From Streptomyces venezuelae ATCC 10712 (GTDB taxonomy: Bacteria > Actinomycetota > Actinomycetes > Streptomycetales > Streptomycetaceae), in NCBI RefSeq assembly GCF_008639165.1, contig NZ_CP029197.1, positions 5,088,001 to 5,152,000 of the forward strand: DNA of 64,000 bases. Reading direction: 5' to 3'. Both the position numbers and the translations under genes were made by a program. A model generated the notes under the pieces. The model ran no database searches and was not told where the DNA came from. It saw only the letters and a program-made list of their open reading frames with translations. Shown here one piece after another: positions 8,495 through 16,951 of the stretch (position 1 is the stretch's first letter; each line of letters opens with the position of its first letter).

Positions 8495-9619
8495 TCAGGG
8501 GGCCAGGCCCGTCTTCGCCCCCGCCCCGCACAGGGGCACCACCGTGAGGCCGGGGCGCGGTGCGGCCGCCTGGACCGCCGCCCAGCAGGCCACGCCGGTG
8601 GATTCGACGAAGAGGCCGCGTCGGGCGAGGTCCCGTTGGGCGGCCCGGATCCGGTCCTCCGGCACCGTCAGGAACGTGCCGCCGGTGGCCCGTACGGCCC
8701 GGAGGATCTGGTGGGCGCGGGGCGGGGCCGGGATGGCGATGCCCTCGGCGAGGGTGGGGCGGGCGGGGGCGGGGGCGCCCAGTTCGTCGGCGCCGGCGTG
8801 GAAGGCGGCGGCCAGCGGGGAGACGGCTTCGGCCTGGACCGCGACGAGCGTGGGCCGGTTGTCGGTGAGCCCGTGGCGGTGCAGTTCGTCGAGGGCGAGG
8901 GCGGCGCCGAGGAGCAGGGTGCCGTTGCCGACCGGGACGACGATCGTGTCGGGGAGGCGGCCGCCGAGTTCCTCCCAGAGCTCGTAGACGTAGGTCTTGG
9001 TGCCGTGCAGGAAGTACGGGTTGTACACGTGCGAGGCGTAGAAGGTGCCGGGTTCGTCGGCGGCCGCGCGGGCGGCGCGGGCCGTGGCCTCGCGGTCTCC
9101 TGGCACTTCGACGACCTGGGCGCCGTGGGCCCGGATCTGTGCCAGCTTCTTGGGGGAGGTGCCCTCGGGGACGTAGACGAGGGTGTCGAGTCCGGCCCGC
9201 GCGCCGTACGCGGCGACGGCGGTGCCCGCGTTGCCGCTGCTGTCGGCGACGATCCGGCGGAGGCGGCCGGCCCGGGCGAGGCGGAGGGCGTGGGCGGCGA
9301 GCATGACGGCGCCGCGGTCCTTGAAGGACAGGGTCGGCATGAGGAAGTCGAGTTTGGCGGAAACCGATCCCTCGGCGTCTTCCGCCAGGGGGACGAGGGG
9401 CGTGCGGCCCTCTCCGAGCGTCACCTCCGCCGCGTACGGCATCGGCGGCAGCGCCTCCTCGTAACGCCACAATGAATTTCGCCGTGACGCGAGTGACGCG
9501 AGGGAAACCGGTTCACTCGCGAACTCCAGGTCCCAGGGGCCACGGCAGTGGGGACAACACCAGGTGAGCGCGTCCGTGGGCGACTGGGCCCGGCAGCGGG
9601 GGCACACGTAGACGGTCAT
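8495..9619 (-). CDS. Threonine synthase-like PLP-dependent enzyme
   Basis: A 374-residue fold-type II PLP enzyme. The N-terminus carries a zinc-ribbon pair (CPRCRAQ and CCPHC), then TLGEGRTPLVPL and the PLP lysine motif LSFKDRGAV. The phosphate-binding loop is VPVGNGTLLLG and the C-terminal CGAGAKTG closes the fold. This arrangement fits threonine synthase-like proteins, which convert O-phosphohomoserine to threonine; a cysteate or diaminopropionate-type activity is not excluded because the family is broad. Start ATG 9619 begins just before the zinc ribbon; an ATG 4 codons upstream (9631) is equally possible, as neither has a clear ribosome site. Divergent from the protease gene. Confidence 0.82.
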   Translation of the reverse strand: MTVYVCPRCRAQSPTDALTWCCPHCRGPWDLEFASEPVSLASLASRRNSLWRYEEALPPMPYAAEVTLGEGRTPLVPLAEDAEGSVSAKLDFLMPTLSFKDRGAVMLAAHALRLARAGRLRRIVADSSGNAGTAVAAYGARAGLDTLVYVPEGTSPKKLAQIRAHGAQVVEVPGDREATARAARAAADEPGTFYASHVYNPYFLHGTKTYVYELWEELGGRLPDTIVVPVGNGTLLLGAALALDELHRHGLTDNRPTLVAVQAEAVSPLAAAFHAGADELGAPAPARPTLAEGIAIPAPPRAHQILRAVRATGGTFLTVPEDRIRAAQRDLARRGLFVESTGVACWAAVQAAAPRPGLTVVPLCGAGAKTGLAP

Positions 9620-9809
9620 GAAGATCAGCATGTCAGCTGTGTGGCGCGGGTGTTGCGGGCCGTCGGCAACCCTTGTGAGATTCCTATGGATCAGCCAATC
9701 TTTCGCTCGGCAGCCGGATGTTCGAGACGGCGTGGAGCCTCCACGTCGCCTTGTCATGTCCCTGCCGTACCCCCACAGCAGCGCACCACCAATGAGGAGG
9801 ACCCCTCAC

Positions 9810-11381
9810 ATGTCAGTGATGCGTGGATCACGGCGCCGAACCGCCACCGCCGCGGCCGTCGCCGTCGCCGCCCTCACCCTCGGCTCCCTCTCCACCCTCC
9901 CGGCCGCCGCCGCACCGGCCGCCCCGGAAGGCGTCATCGGGAACGCCGGAGCCGAAGGCACGATCGCGGGCAGCTACATCGTCACCCTCGACGAGTCGGC
10001 GCAGGCGGAGACCGCCAAGGGCCGGGCCGTAGCGGCCAAGTTCGGCGCGAAGATCAAGCGGACCTACACCTCGGCCGTCAACGGCTACGCCGTCGAACTC
10101 TCCGAGGCCCAGGCGAAGAAGCTCGCGGCCGACCCCGCCGTGACCTCCGTCGTCCAGAACCGCGTCTTCCACGTCGACGGCACGCAGCCCTCCCCGCCCT
10201 CCTGGGGTCTGGACCGGATCGACCAGAAGGCCCTTCCGCTGAACCAGAGCTACACCTACCCCGACACCGCGGGCCAGGGCGTGACGGCGTACATCATCGA
10301 CACCGGCGTACGCATCACCCACAGCGACTTCGGCGGCCGCGCCTCCTACGGCTACGACGCCATCGACAACGACAACACCGCCCAGGACGGCCACGGCCAC
10401 GGCACCCACGTCGCCGGCACGGTCGCGGGCACCTCGTACGGCGTCGCCAAGAAGGCGAAGATCGTCGGCGTCCGCGTCCTCGACAACTCCGGCTCCGGCA
10501 CGACCGAGCAGGTCGTCGCGGGCATCGACTGGGTCACGCGGAACGCCGTGAAGCCGGCCGTCGCCAACATGAGCCTCGGCGGTGGCGTCGACACCGTCCT
10601 CGACGCAGCCGTCCGCAACTCGATCGCCTCCGGCGTCACGTACGCGGTCGCGGCCGGCAACGACAGCTCCAACGCCTCCAACTACTCGCCGGCGCGCGTC
10701 ACCGAGGCCATCACCGTCGGCTCCACGACCAACACCGACGCCCGCTCCAGCTTCTCCAACTACGGCACGGTCCTGGACATCTTCGCCCCGGGCTCCTCCA
10801 TCACCTCGTCCTGGAACACCAGCGACTCCGCCACCAACACCATCTCCGGTACGTCGATGGCGACCCCGCACGTCGCGGGCGCCGCGGCCGTCTACCTCGC
10901 CGGCAACCCGACGGCCACCCCGGCGCAGGTCTCCACGGCCCTCACCACCGCCGCCACCCCGAACGTCGTCACCAACCCGGGCTCCGGCTCCCCGAACCGG
11001 CTGCTCTACGTCGGCGGCGGCACCACCACCCCGCCCGGCCCGAAGTTCGAGAACACCGCCGACTACGCCATCGCCGACAACGCGACCGTCGAGTCCCCGG
11101 TCACCGTCAGCGGCGTCAGCGGCAACGCCCCCGCCGCCCTCCAGGTCCCGGTGAACATCGTCCACACCTACATCGGTGACCTCCAGATCCAGCTGATCGC
11201 CCCCGACGGCTCGGCGTACACGCTGAAGGCCTTCGGCACCGGCGGCAGCTCGGACAACATCAACACCACGTACAGCGTGAACGCCTCCTCGGAGGTCGCC
11301 AACGGCACGTGGAAGCTCCGCGTCACGGACAACGCGAACGCCGACACCGGCAAGATCGACTCCTGGGCCCTGCAGTTCTGA
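9810..11381 (+). CDS. Secreted S8 serine protease with P-domain
   Basis: Subtilisin-family exoprotease of 523 residues. A long arginine-rich signal peptide (about 1-40) is followed by an inhibitor I9 propeptide (about 55-122) and the catalytic domain with Asp164 (AYIIDTGV), His200 (HGTHVAGT) and Ser349 (GTSMATPHVAG), as in the proteinase K/aqualysin group. The C-terminal ~100 residues form a proprotein-convertase P-like beta domain (HTYIGDLQIQLIAPDG ... GKIDSWALQF). The start ATG 9810 has AGGAGG 9 nt upstream; an ATG at 9792 precedes that site. A strong hairpin follows the gene. Probably involved in extracellular protein breakdown. Confidence 0.93.
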   Translation: MSVMRGSRRRTATAAAVAVAALTLGSLSTLPAAAAPAAPEGVIGNAGAEGTIAGSYIVTLDESAQAETAKGRAVAAKFGAKIKRTYTSAVNGYAVELSEAQAKKLAADPAVTSVVQNRVFHVDGTQPSPPSWGLDRIDQKALPLNQSYTYPDTAGQGVTAYIIDTGVRITHSDFGGRASYGYDAIDNDNTAQDGHGHGTHVAGTVAGTSYGVAKKAKIVGVRVLDNSGSGTTEQVVAGIDWVTRNAVKPAVANMSLGGGVDTVLDAAVRNSIASGVTYAVAAGNDSSNASNYSPARVTEAITVGSTTNTDARSSFSNYGTVLDIFAPGSSITSSWNTSDSATNTISGTSMATPHVAGAAAVYLAGNPTATPAQVSTALTTAATPNVVTNPGSGSPNRLLYVGGGTTTPPGPKFENTADYAIADNATVESPVTVSGVSGNAPAALQVPVNIVHTYIGDLQIQLIAPDGSAYTLKAFGTGGSSDNINTTYSVNASSEVANGTWKLRVTDNANADTGKIDSWALQF

Positions 11382-11412
11382 GGCCCTGACCCCGCCGGAG
11401 CGTGAACAGTGA

Positions 11413-11440
11413 GGGGCGGCCGCCTTCGGGCGACCGCCCC
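11413..11440 (+). terminator. Hairpin after the S8 protease gene
   Basis: GGGGCGG pairs with CCGCCCC, enclosing GCC-TTCG-GGC. The TTCG tetraloop and the position about 30 nt after the stop make this a likely intrinsic terminator, without a long T-tract as is common in Streptomyces. Confidence 0.75.
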
Positions 11441-11453
11441 TTCCGTCTGCCCG

Positions 11454-11546
11454 CGTGCGCCGGAGGCGGGAAGTTCACCTCGCGTGCGTGGAAGTCGGCC
11501 GCGCGTGCGCCGGAGGCGGCCCGGCGTGCGCCGGAGGCGGCCCGCG
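11454..11546. repeat. Degenerate repeats of GCGTGCGCCGGAGGCGG
   Basis: Three close copies of GCGTGCGCCGGAGGCGG plus two shortened ones (GCGTGCGTGGAAG, GCGTGCGTCGGG) lie between the protease terminator and the next gene. The region is probably non-coding. Confidence 0.65.
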
Positions 11547-11630
11547 TGCGTCGGGTGTCCGCCTCGCCACGTACGATGCGCGACCGATCGTTTGTTCGCG
11601 TCGCACGCCCCCAACAGGAGCACCGTACCC

Positions 11631-12809
11631 GTGGAGCCGAACCAGCCGCCCCCGCCGCCTCCGTCCCCCGAGGGAGGGCCGCAGCAGGGGGCGTGGCCCG
11701 CCCCGGGGCCGTACACCTCCCCGGGCATCCCGTACGCGGCCGGCCCCTACCCCGGGGCGCCCGGCGGGCCCGGCGGGCCGGGAGCCGGGCCGTACGGGCA
11801 GCCGCGGCGCACCACCAACGGTCTGGCCATCGGCTCCCTCGTCGCCGGCGTCGTCTGCTGCCTGCCGCCGCTCGGGCTGATCCTCGGCCTCATCGCCCTC
11901 CCGCAGATCAGGAAGCGCGAACAGGCGGGCAAGGGGCTCGCCGTCGCCGGCATCCTCCTCTCCGCCCTCAGCTGCCTGCTCCTCGTGATCGGCATCGCGA
12001 CCGGCAGCTTCACGTCGGCCTGGAGCGGCTTCAAGAAGGGCGTGGACGAGGCGTCCCGGTCGAAGTCGGCGTTCTCCCTGAGGACCGGTCAGTGCTTCAG
12101 CGTCGACGGCGAACTCGAGGAGTACACGACGGACGTCGACATCGTCGACTGCGCCCGTCCGCACGGGGGCGAGGTGACCGGCGGCTTCAAGGTCACCGGC
12201 TTCGACGCGTGGCCGGGCGAGGGCGCGATCGACAAGATCGCCGTGAAGCGCTGTGAAGCGATCAACACCGCGTACGCGATGGACACCTGGGCCGTCCCCA
12301 GCGACGCGGGGCTCTTCTACTACCTGCCGAGCAAGCAGAGCTGGCGGGCCGGTGACCGCACGGTGACCTGCGCGTTCGCCAGCGAGAAGCGGCCCTTCAG
12401 CGGGTCCGTGCGCTCCGACGCGAGCACCCTCGACGCCCACCAGATGTACTTCCTGAAGACGGTCAACCCGATCGAGACGGTCATGTACCGCGAGCCGGAC
12501 GACGACCCCGACGAGGACTTCGCCGCGAACAAGGCGTGGGCCATGGAGCAGCTCTCGACGATCAACGCGGCGTACGCCGGGCTCGGGCGGCACACCTGGC
12601 CCGCCGCCGCCGACGACGAGCTCACCGCCCTCCGCAAGGAGCTCGGAGTCTGCTCGAAGGAGTGGCTCAAGCTGGCCACGGCCGCCGACGCGGAGGCCTA
12701 CTGGAAGGCGTACGACACGGCCTGGGAGTCCGTTCCCGACAGCGCGGCCGCCCGGACCGCGCTCGGCCTGACCGGCACCGCCCCGGAAGGCCCGGGCACC
12801 TCGGCCTGA
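11631..12809 (+). CDS. DUF4190/septum-formation domain membrane protein
   Basis: A 392-residue membrane protein. A proline/glycine-rich cytoplasmic N-terminus (about 1-60) precedes a DUF4190 module: two transmembrane helices around CCLPPLGLILGLIALPQI and LSALSCLLLVIGIA separated by the basic loop RKREQAGKGLAVAG. The extracytoplasmic part starts with LRTGQCFSVDGE and DIVDCARPHGGEV, matching the septum-formation domain of actinobacteria with paired cysteines, and continues with a helical tail. GTG 11631 is the chosen start (AGGAG 10 nt upstream); the longer frame upstream is repeat-derived. Function is not established; the domain name reflects homology to a mycobacterial protein and does not prove a role in septation. 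Confidence 0.82.
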   Translation: MEPNQPPPPPPSPEGGPQQGAWPAPGPYTSPGIPYAAGPYPGAPGGPGGPGAGPYGQPRRTTNGLAIGSLVAGVVCCLPPLGLILGLIALPQIRKREQAGKGLAVAGILLSALSCLLLVIGIATGSFTSAWSGFKKGVDEASRSKSAFSLRTGQCFSVDGELEEYTTDVDIVDCARPHGGEVTGGFKVTGFDAWPGEGAIDKIAVKRCEAINTAYAMDTWAVPSDAGLFYYLPSKQSWRAGDRTVTCAFASEKRPFSGSVRSDASTLDAHQMYFLKTVNPIETVMYREPDDDPDEDFAANKAWAMEQLSTINAAYAGLGRHTWPAAADDELTALRKELGVCSKEWLKLATAADAEAYWKAYDTAWESVPDSAAARTALGLTGTAPEGPGTSA

Positions 12810-12846
12810 GCCGCTGCCCGAGTCTCCGTCCGGGCAGGGTTACGTG

Positions 12847-12884
12847 GACGGGGCCGGGGCTCCCGAGGGAGGCCCGGCCCCGTC
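12847..12884. terminator. Bidirectional hairpin between convergent genes
   Basis: A 12-bp perfect stem (GACGGGGCCGGG with CCCGGCCCCGTC) and 14-nt loop lies between the septum-formation-like gene and the convergent chitinase gene. It can serve both strands. The remaining 180 nt up to the chitinase stop show no gene. Confidence 0.7.
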
Positions 12885-13064
12885 GGGTGCGGACCGGGCG
12901 GTGGGCCGGTCGGCGGCGGCCCGTGACCAGCCGCCGCTCCCCGGGCCACCGCGAGCGGCGGGGCCGGTCCGCGGTCCAGGGGCCCCGGACGCCGCGAGGG
13001 GAAGCGGCGGCCGGGGCGGGTGCGGGCGTGCCGGGTGCCGTCGACGGCCACCGGCGCGCCGGTC

Positions 13065-14402
13065 TCAGCGGCGGGTCAGGCCGCGGTCGATGGCGGTGAT
13101 CAGCTCGCCGTCCGGGGTGTCCCCGTCCAGGGACCAGACCATCGCGCCGCCGAGCCCGTTCTGCCGGACGTAGGACGCCTTGGTGCGCAGCACGGTCGGG
13201 TCGTCGTACGTCCACAGGTTGGTGCCGTCGAAGAGCCAGGCGTGCCCGTTCCGGTAACCCCGGTACAGCTTGTACGTCCCCGAATCCGCCAGCTTCTTCA
13301 GGTACTTGTAGTCCTCCGAGCCCGCCACCCAGGTCGCCGGGGCGGGGCCGGTCGCCGGCTGGCCGAGGCCGTCGCCGCCGCCGGAGACGCCCGTCCAGCC
13401 CTGGCCGTAGAACGGCATGCCGACCACCAGCTTGTGGGCGGGGGCGCCGCGCCGCAGCCAGGCCTTGACCGTCTGGTCGACGCTGAAGTCGTCCTTGGCG
13501 AAGAGCGCGGACTGCTGGGCCGTCGCCTTCTCGCCGGAGACGTGGAAGTCGTAGCCCTGGAGGTTCACGAAGTCGAAGTCCCGCATGATCTTGGCGACTT
13601 CGAAGCCCGCGTCGATCTTGGCGGGCGCGGTCGGCACGTACGCGCTGAGTTCGTAGTGCTTGCGCTGCGCCTTCGGCAGCGAGCGGCCGTAGGCGTCGAG
13701 CTGGGTGCGGAACTCCCGTACCAGCTTGGTGAAGTTGGGCTTGTCCTCGGGGCGGATCACGTTCCCGGGGGCGCCGTCCGAGCCGGGCCACTCCCAGTCC
13801 AGGTCCACGCCGTCGAAGAGCCCGGCGGCCGCCCCGGCGCCGCCGCGGGCGCCGTCGACGGGCAGGTTGCCCTTGATGTACGTGTCGATGCAGGAGGCGA
13901 CGAGGGTCTTGCGTCCTGCGTCGGTGCGCACCGCGTCGGAGAAGTGCGCCGAGCCGCTCCAACCGCCCAGCGAGATCATCACCTTGAGGCCCGGGTTCTT
14001 GGCCTTGAGCTCGCGCAGTTCGTTGAAGTTTCCGGCCAGCCGCTGGTCGGCGGTGTCACCCACGCCGTCCACCGAGGTGGCGGCGTCGACGGGGCGCACG
14101 TAGTCGGCCCAGGGGTCGGAGCCGGGCGCGTTGCCCATGAGGCACTTGCCGTCCGGGCCGACCACGCCGAAGGCGTAGTTGATGTGGCTGAGCTTGGCGG
14201 CCGTGCCGCTCGTCTCCAGGTCCTTGACCTGGAAGTTCCTTCCGTAGATGCCCCATTGGGTGAAGTAGCCGATCCGCTTCAGCTCGGGCTTGTGCCCGGA
14301 GGGCTGGTGCGCGTCGGCGGTGGGGGCCAGGGTGGCGAGGAGACCGAGAGTGGCCGCGGCGGCCGCACCGAAGGTCAGCTTGGTCATGGCTCTGGGACGC
14401 AT
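13065..14402 (-). CDS. Secreted GH18 chitinase
   Basis: Exported glycoside hydrolase family 18 enzyme of 445 residues that cleaves chitin beta-1,4 bonds. Signal peptide roughly 1-32 (TLGLLATLAPTADAHQ). The catalytic domain starts at RIGYFTQWGIYGRNF and carries VMISLGGWSGS and the complete DGVDLDWEWP motif with the acid/base Glu near residue 204, then MPFYGQGW and a C-terminal GGAMVWSLDGD. No carbohydrate-binding module is present. ATG 14402 is preferred: AGGAACG precedes it; an internal ATG at 14387 is the alternative. A DasR-like operator lies 72 nt upstream, so induction through N-acetylglucosamine signalling is likely. Confidence 0.93.
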   Translation of the reverse strand: MRPRAMTKLTFGAAAAATLGLLATLAPTADAHQPSGHKPELKRIGYFTQWGIYGRNFQVKDLETSGTAAKLSHINYAFGVVGPDGKCLMGNAPGSDPWADYVRPVDAATSVDGVGDTADQRLAGNFNELRELKAKNPGLKVMISLGGWSGSAHFSDAVRTDAGRKTLVASCIDTYIKGNLPVDGARGGAGAAAGLFDGVDLDWEWPGSDGAPGNVIRPEDKPNFTKLVREFRTQLDAYGRSLPKAQRKHYELSAYVPTAPAKIDAGFEVAKIMRDFDFVNLQGYDFHVSGEKATAQQSALFAKDDFSVDQTVKAWLRRGAPAHKLVVGMPFYGQGWTGVSGGGDGLGQPATGPAPATWVAGSEDYKYLKKLADSGTYKLYRGYRNGHAWLFDGTNLWTYDDPTVLRTKASYVRQNGLGGAMVWSLDGDTPDGELITAIDRGLTRR

Positions 14403-14473
14403 GGGCTCGTTCCTGTGCGAGGCGGGAGGGCGCGTGCGGTGGAGCGTGCGATGGAGCGTGCACCGAGGAACGT

Positions 14474-14489
14474 ATTGGTCTGTACCAAT
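14474..14489. promoter_or_regulatory. DasR-type dre operator before the chitinase
   Basis: The 16-bp near-palindrome ATTGGTCTGTACCAAT keeps the TGGTCT...ACCA core of the DasR responsive element and of the repeats known in front of Streptomyces chitinase genes. It lies between the divergent chitinase and GntR genes, 72 nt before the chitinase start codon. Confidence 0.75.
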
Positions 14490-14670
14490 GAGGTCAAGGG
14501 GTGCGGGCATGCGGATCGAGGGGTGCGACGCGGCCTAGTCGGGGTGACCGTGGGTAGCAAGAGGTGTGATCTCGGTGTCATCACTTCGAGTGAAACTTTG
14601 GCCCATGCTTGCGGATCGCGACCGAGGGTTGCCACGCTGTAGCTGTAAGTCAACCTGAGGGGAGTGTCCA

Positions 14671-15423
14671 GTGACGTTCGGTGAGCAGCCCGCCTATCTC
14701 CGCGTGGCGAGCGATCTGCGGGAGAAGATCGCGAACGGCTCGCTTCCGCCGCATACCCGACTCCCCTCGCAGGCGCGCATCCGCGAGGAGTACGGGGTGT
14801 CGGACACCGTCGCGCTGGAAGCCCGCAAGGTGCTCATGGCCGAAGGGCTCGTGGAGGGGCGCTCGGGCTCCGGCACCTATGTGCGGGAGCGTCCGGTGCC
14901 CCGCCGGATCGCCCGCTCCGGGTACCGCCCGGCGTCCGGCGCCAGCTCCTTCCGGCAGGAGCAGGCCGCCGAAGGGGCCCGCGGCACCTGGGAGTCGCGC
15001 AGCGAGCAGGAGCCGGCGAGCGCCGAAGTGGCCGAGCGGCTCGGCATCGAGCCGGGGGAGCGCGTGATGCGCACGCGGTACGTGTACCGGGACGGGGGCG
15101 AGCCCATGATGGTCGCCACCTCCTGGGAGCCGCTCGCCGTCACCGGCAGGACGCCGGTCATGCTGCCCGAGGAGGGGCCGCTGGGCGGCTGCGGAGTCGT
15201 CGAGCGGATGGCGGCCATCGACGTGGTCGTGGACAACGTGGTGGAGGAGGTCGGGGCCCGGCCGGGCCTCGCCGAGGAACTCCTGGCGCTCGGCGGCGTT
15301 CCCGGCCACGTGGTGATGGTCGTGGAGCGGACGTACTACGCCTCGGGCCGCGCCGTAGAGACGGCCGACGTAGTGGTCCCCGCCGACCGCTACCGCCTCA
15401 CGTACCACCTCCCCGTCCGCTGA
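14671..15423 (+). CDS. GntR/HutC family transcriptional regulator
   Basis: A 250-residue regulator. Residues 5-70 form a GntR winged helix (YLRVASDLREKIANGSLPPH, SGSGTYVRE) and residues 95-245 a UTRA ligand-binding domain (GERVMRTRYVYRDGGEPMMV, ending YRLTYHLPVR). This is the HutC subfamily, to which DasR belongs, but the similarity is family-level and it is more likely a paralogue than DasR itself. GTG start with GAGGGGAGTGTCC upstream. Divergent from the chitinase gene; the 268-nt intergenic region holds the dre-like site and, closer to this gene, the segment GTAGCTGTAAGTCAACCTG that could be its own operator/promoter. Confidence 0.88.
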   Translation: MTFGEQPAYLRVASDLREKIANGSLPPHTRLPSQARIREEYGVSDTVALEARKVLMAEGLVEGRSGSGTYVRERPVPRRIARSGYRPASGASSFRQEQAAEGARGTWESRSEQEPASAEVAERLGIEPGERVMRTRYVYRDGGEPMMVATSWEPLAVTGRTPVMLPEEGPLGGCGVVERMAAIDVVVDNVVEEVGARPGLAEELLALGGVPGHVVMVVERTYYASGRAVETADVVVPADRYRLTYHLPVR

Positions 15424-15450
15424 CCCACCGCACTCCCGCCTCCCGTCCGA

Positions 15451-15540
15451 CCTGCCGGCCGGCCACTGCCTCCCGCCCAACTTGCCGGCCCGCCACTGCC
15501 TCCCGCCCAACCTGCCGGCCGGCCATGGCCGCTCGTCCGG
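15451..15540. repeat. 30-bp tandem repeat, three units
   Basis: Units begin at 15451, 15481 and 15511; the first two differ at only two positions and the third diverges in its second half. A decayed unit may precede and another follow. Each unit opens with CCTGCCGGCC or CTTGCCGGCC and closes with CTCCCGCCCAA in the first two. Confidence 0.8.
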
Positions 15541-15865
15541 CCTGCCTGCCCCTGCCTCCCGTCAGGCCTGTCGGCCCGCCATCGCCCCCTGTCCCGCCTG
15601 CGCCGTCCACTGCCGCCTTTTGTGCCCCCTTCCGGTCCGCCGAAGTGGCCTCTGACGGACGCCGCGCCAGCCGCTGCGGCCGCGTCGCTCAAGGCGTCGG
15701 CGTCCGCCGTTCCGAGCGGCTCAGGCTCGGCCGCTACCCCGGCCCTCCGGCCCTCGGCGCCGTGAACGGGCCGGTGTCGGGCCCCGCGCTGGCGGGGGGC
15801 CCGCTGCCTGAATTGGGGCCGCAGGGCCCCGTCGGTGCGGGGTGGGCCCGTGCCGGCTCCCGGGT

Positions 15866-15885
15866 CGCGCGCGTCGACGCGCGCG
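15866..15885. repeat. Perfect 20-bp GC palindrome
   Basis: Alternating CG/GC arms flank a central GTCGAC, giving a perfect 20-bp inverted repeat without a loop. It could form Z-DNA-prone sequence or a protein site; no adjacent coding start uses it. Confidence 0.6.
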
Positions 15886-16058
15886 TCGGCGGCGGTGCCG
15901 GCCGGGCCGGCGTCCGTACCGATGTTCGCGCCGCCCGTGCGCCCCGCGGCGCCCCGAGGCGTGGGCCTTCGGCCTCCCTTCGTCGGTTCCCGGCCGATCC
16001 GTATCTCTTTGTGTAAATCCGTATCCGCTGTGTGAAGGTCAGGCGTAAGCTCCGGCAT

Positions 16059-16121
16059 ATGCGCATTGCGGTTTCCCGGAGATCCTTAGCGGCCACCGGA
16101 CCGGCGGAGGGAGAAGCCTGA
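16059..16121 (+). CDS. Possible 20-residue leader peptide with a TTA codon
   Basis: A short ATG frame encodes MRIAVSRRSLAATGPAEGEA and ends in TGATG, so its stop overlaps the ATG of the next gene. Codon 10 is TTA (16086-16088), the rare leucine codon read by the bldA tRNA in Streptomyces. The ribosome site of the downstream gene (GGAGGGAG) lies inside this frame. If translated, it would couple the next gene to it and make it depend on bldA. The frame lacks a strong ribosome site of its own and could be fortuitous. Confidence 0.35.
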   Translation: MRIAVSRRSLAATGPAEGEA

Positions 16122-16300
16122 TGACCGAGAGCGGCCCCGTGCTCGCCTGGCTCGTCATTCGGCAGGACGACAACGGCAACCGCTACCGGGTGGGGCGGTA
16201 CGCGACCAAGGACGAAGCCCAGAAGATCGCCGACAGCCTCGACGACCGCGGCCACAAGCAGCTCTACTCGGTCGAGCGCATCGGCAGCCCCGCCCTCTGA
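16121..16300 (+). CDS. Small SPOR-like protein
   Basis: A 59-residue protein, apparently cytoplasmic. It reads LAWLVIRQDDNGNRYRVG then RYATKDEAQKIADSLDDRG and ends VERIGSPAL. The beta-alpha-beta pattern with YRVGRYATKDEAQ resembles a single SPOR-type fold, as in short Streptomyces proteins annotated that way. ATG 16121 has GGAGGGAG 9 nt upstream. SPOR domains bind denuded glycan at septa when exported; this one has no signal peptide, so the role is unclear. It overlaps the preceding leader frame by one base and is followed 58 nt later by the Nudix gene. Confidence 0.8.
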   Translation: MTESGPVLAWLVIRQDDNGNRYRVGRYATKDEAQKIADSLDDRGHKQLYSVERIGSPAL

Positions 16301-16358
16301 CCCCGTCGGCCGTGCCGGCCCCGGCGGTCGGCCGCACCGCCGGGCTACGCTCGCGCCC

Positions 16359-16808
16359 ATGACGGAACGCACCACCGAACCCGCCGCGCCCCACGAACCC
16401 GTCGTGGTCGTCGTCGCGGGCGCCCTGTACGACGGGGGGAGGCTGCTCGCCGCGCGCCGCAGCGCCCCCGTCGAGCTCGCCGGCCGCTGGGAACTGCCCG
16501 GCGGCAAGCTCGAACCGGGCGAGAGCCCCGAAGCGGCCCTGGTCCGCGAACTGCGGGAGGAACTCGGCGTCGACGTCGAGCCCGGCGAGCGCATCCCCGG
16601 CGAGTGGCCGCTGAAGCCCGGATACGTCCTGCGGGTGTGGACCGCCCGGCTGCTCTCCGGGGAGCCGCGCCCCCTTGAGGACCACGACGAGCTGCGCTGG
16701 CTCTCCCGATCCGAGCTCGACTCGGTCGACTGGCTCGACCAGGACCGCCCCGCCGTGGCCGAGGCCGCGCGGTGGCTCCCGGCGCCCGACGCCGGGGCGC
16801 GCGACTGA
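16359..16808 (+). CDS. Nudix hydrolase (MutT-like)
   Basis: A 149-residue Nudix protein. The box at residues 49-71 (GKLEPGESPEAALVRELREE) fits GX5EX7REXXEEXG, with the metal-binding glutamates present. The fold is otherwise MutT-like, with VVVVVAGALYDGGRLLAARR before the box and LKPGYVLRVWTARLLSG after it, consistent with cleaning oxidised nucleotides such as 8-oxo-dGTP, but the substrate is not fixed by sequence. ATG start. It is followed after 143 nt by the anti-sigma-type ATPase gene. Confidence 0.9.
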   Translation: MTERTTEPAAPHEPVVVVVAGALYDGGRLLAARRSAPVELAGRWELPGGKLEPGESPEAALVRELREELGVDVEPGERIPGEWPLKPGYVLRVWTARLLSGEPRPLEDHDELRWLSRSELDSVDWLDQDRPAVAEAARWLPAPDAGARD

Positions 16809-16951
16809 GTCTCTACGCCGTTCGTGCCACCGTGCGCCCGCTGCTGCGCCCAGCGCGATATCCCGCCCCATATTTCGGGTATGTCCAGATTGACCCGTTG
16901 AAAGAGGACGTGGGCCTTCCTGCTGACGCACGGCTGGGGAAGTGATCGGGT

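Larger units (their letters stand above)
15424..16058. other. 635-nt intergenic region without a convincing gene
   Basis: Between the GntR gene and the SPOR-like locus I see a 30-bp tandem array (15451-15540) and a perfect 20-bp palindrome (15866-15885). At the distal end an AT-richer segment near 16010-16040 (TTTGTGTAAATCC) may hold a promoter. Frames that run through here on either strand are Pro/Arg/Gly-rich and lack ribosome sites, so I call none. Confidence 0.6.

Noticed and set aside
12667..13962. Long minus-strand frame overlapping the chitinase in another frame.
   Set aside because: The chitinase frame has the complete GH18 motif set and a signal peptide; this frame has none.
15390..16058. 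A 222-codon minus-strand frame over the 30-bp repeats.
   Set aside because: The predicted product is repeat-derived low-complexity sequence and overlaps the 3' end of the GntR gene; no ribosome site was found.
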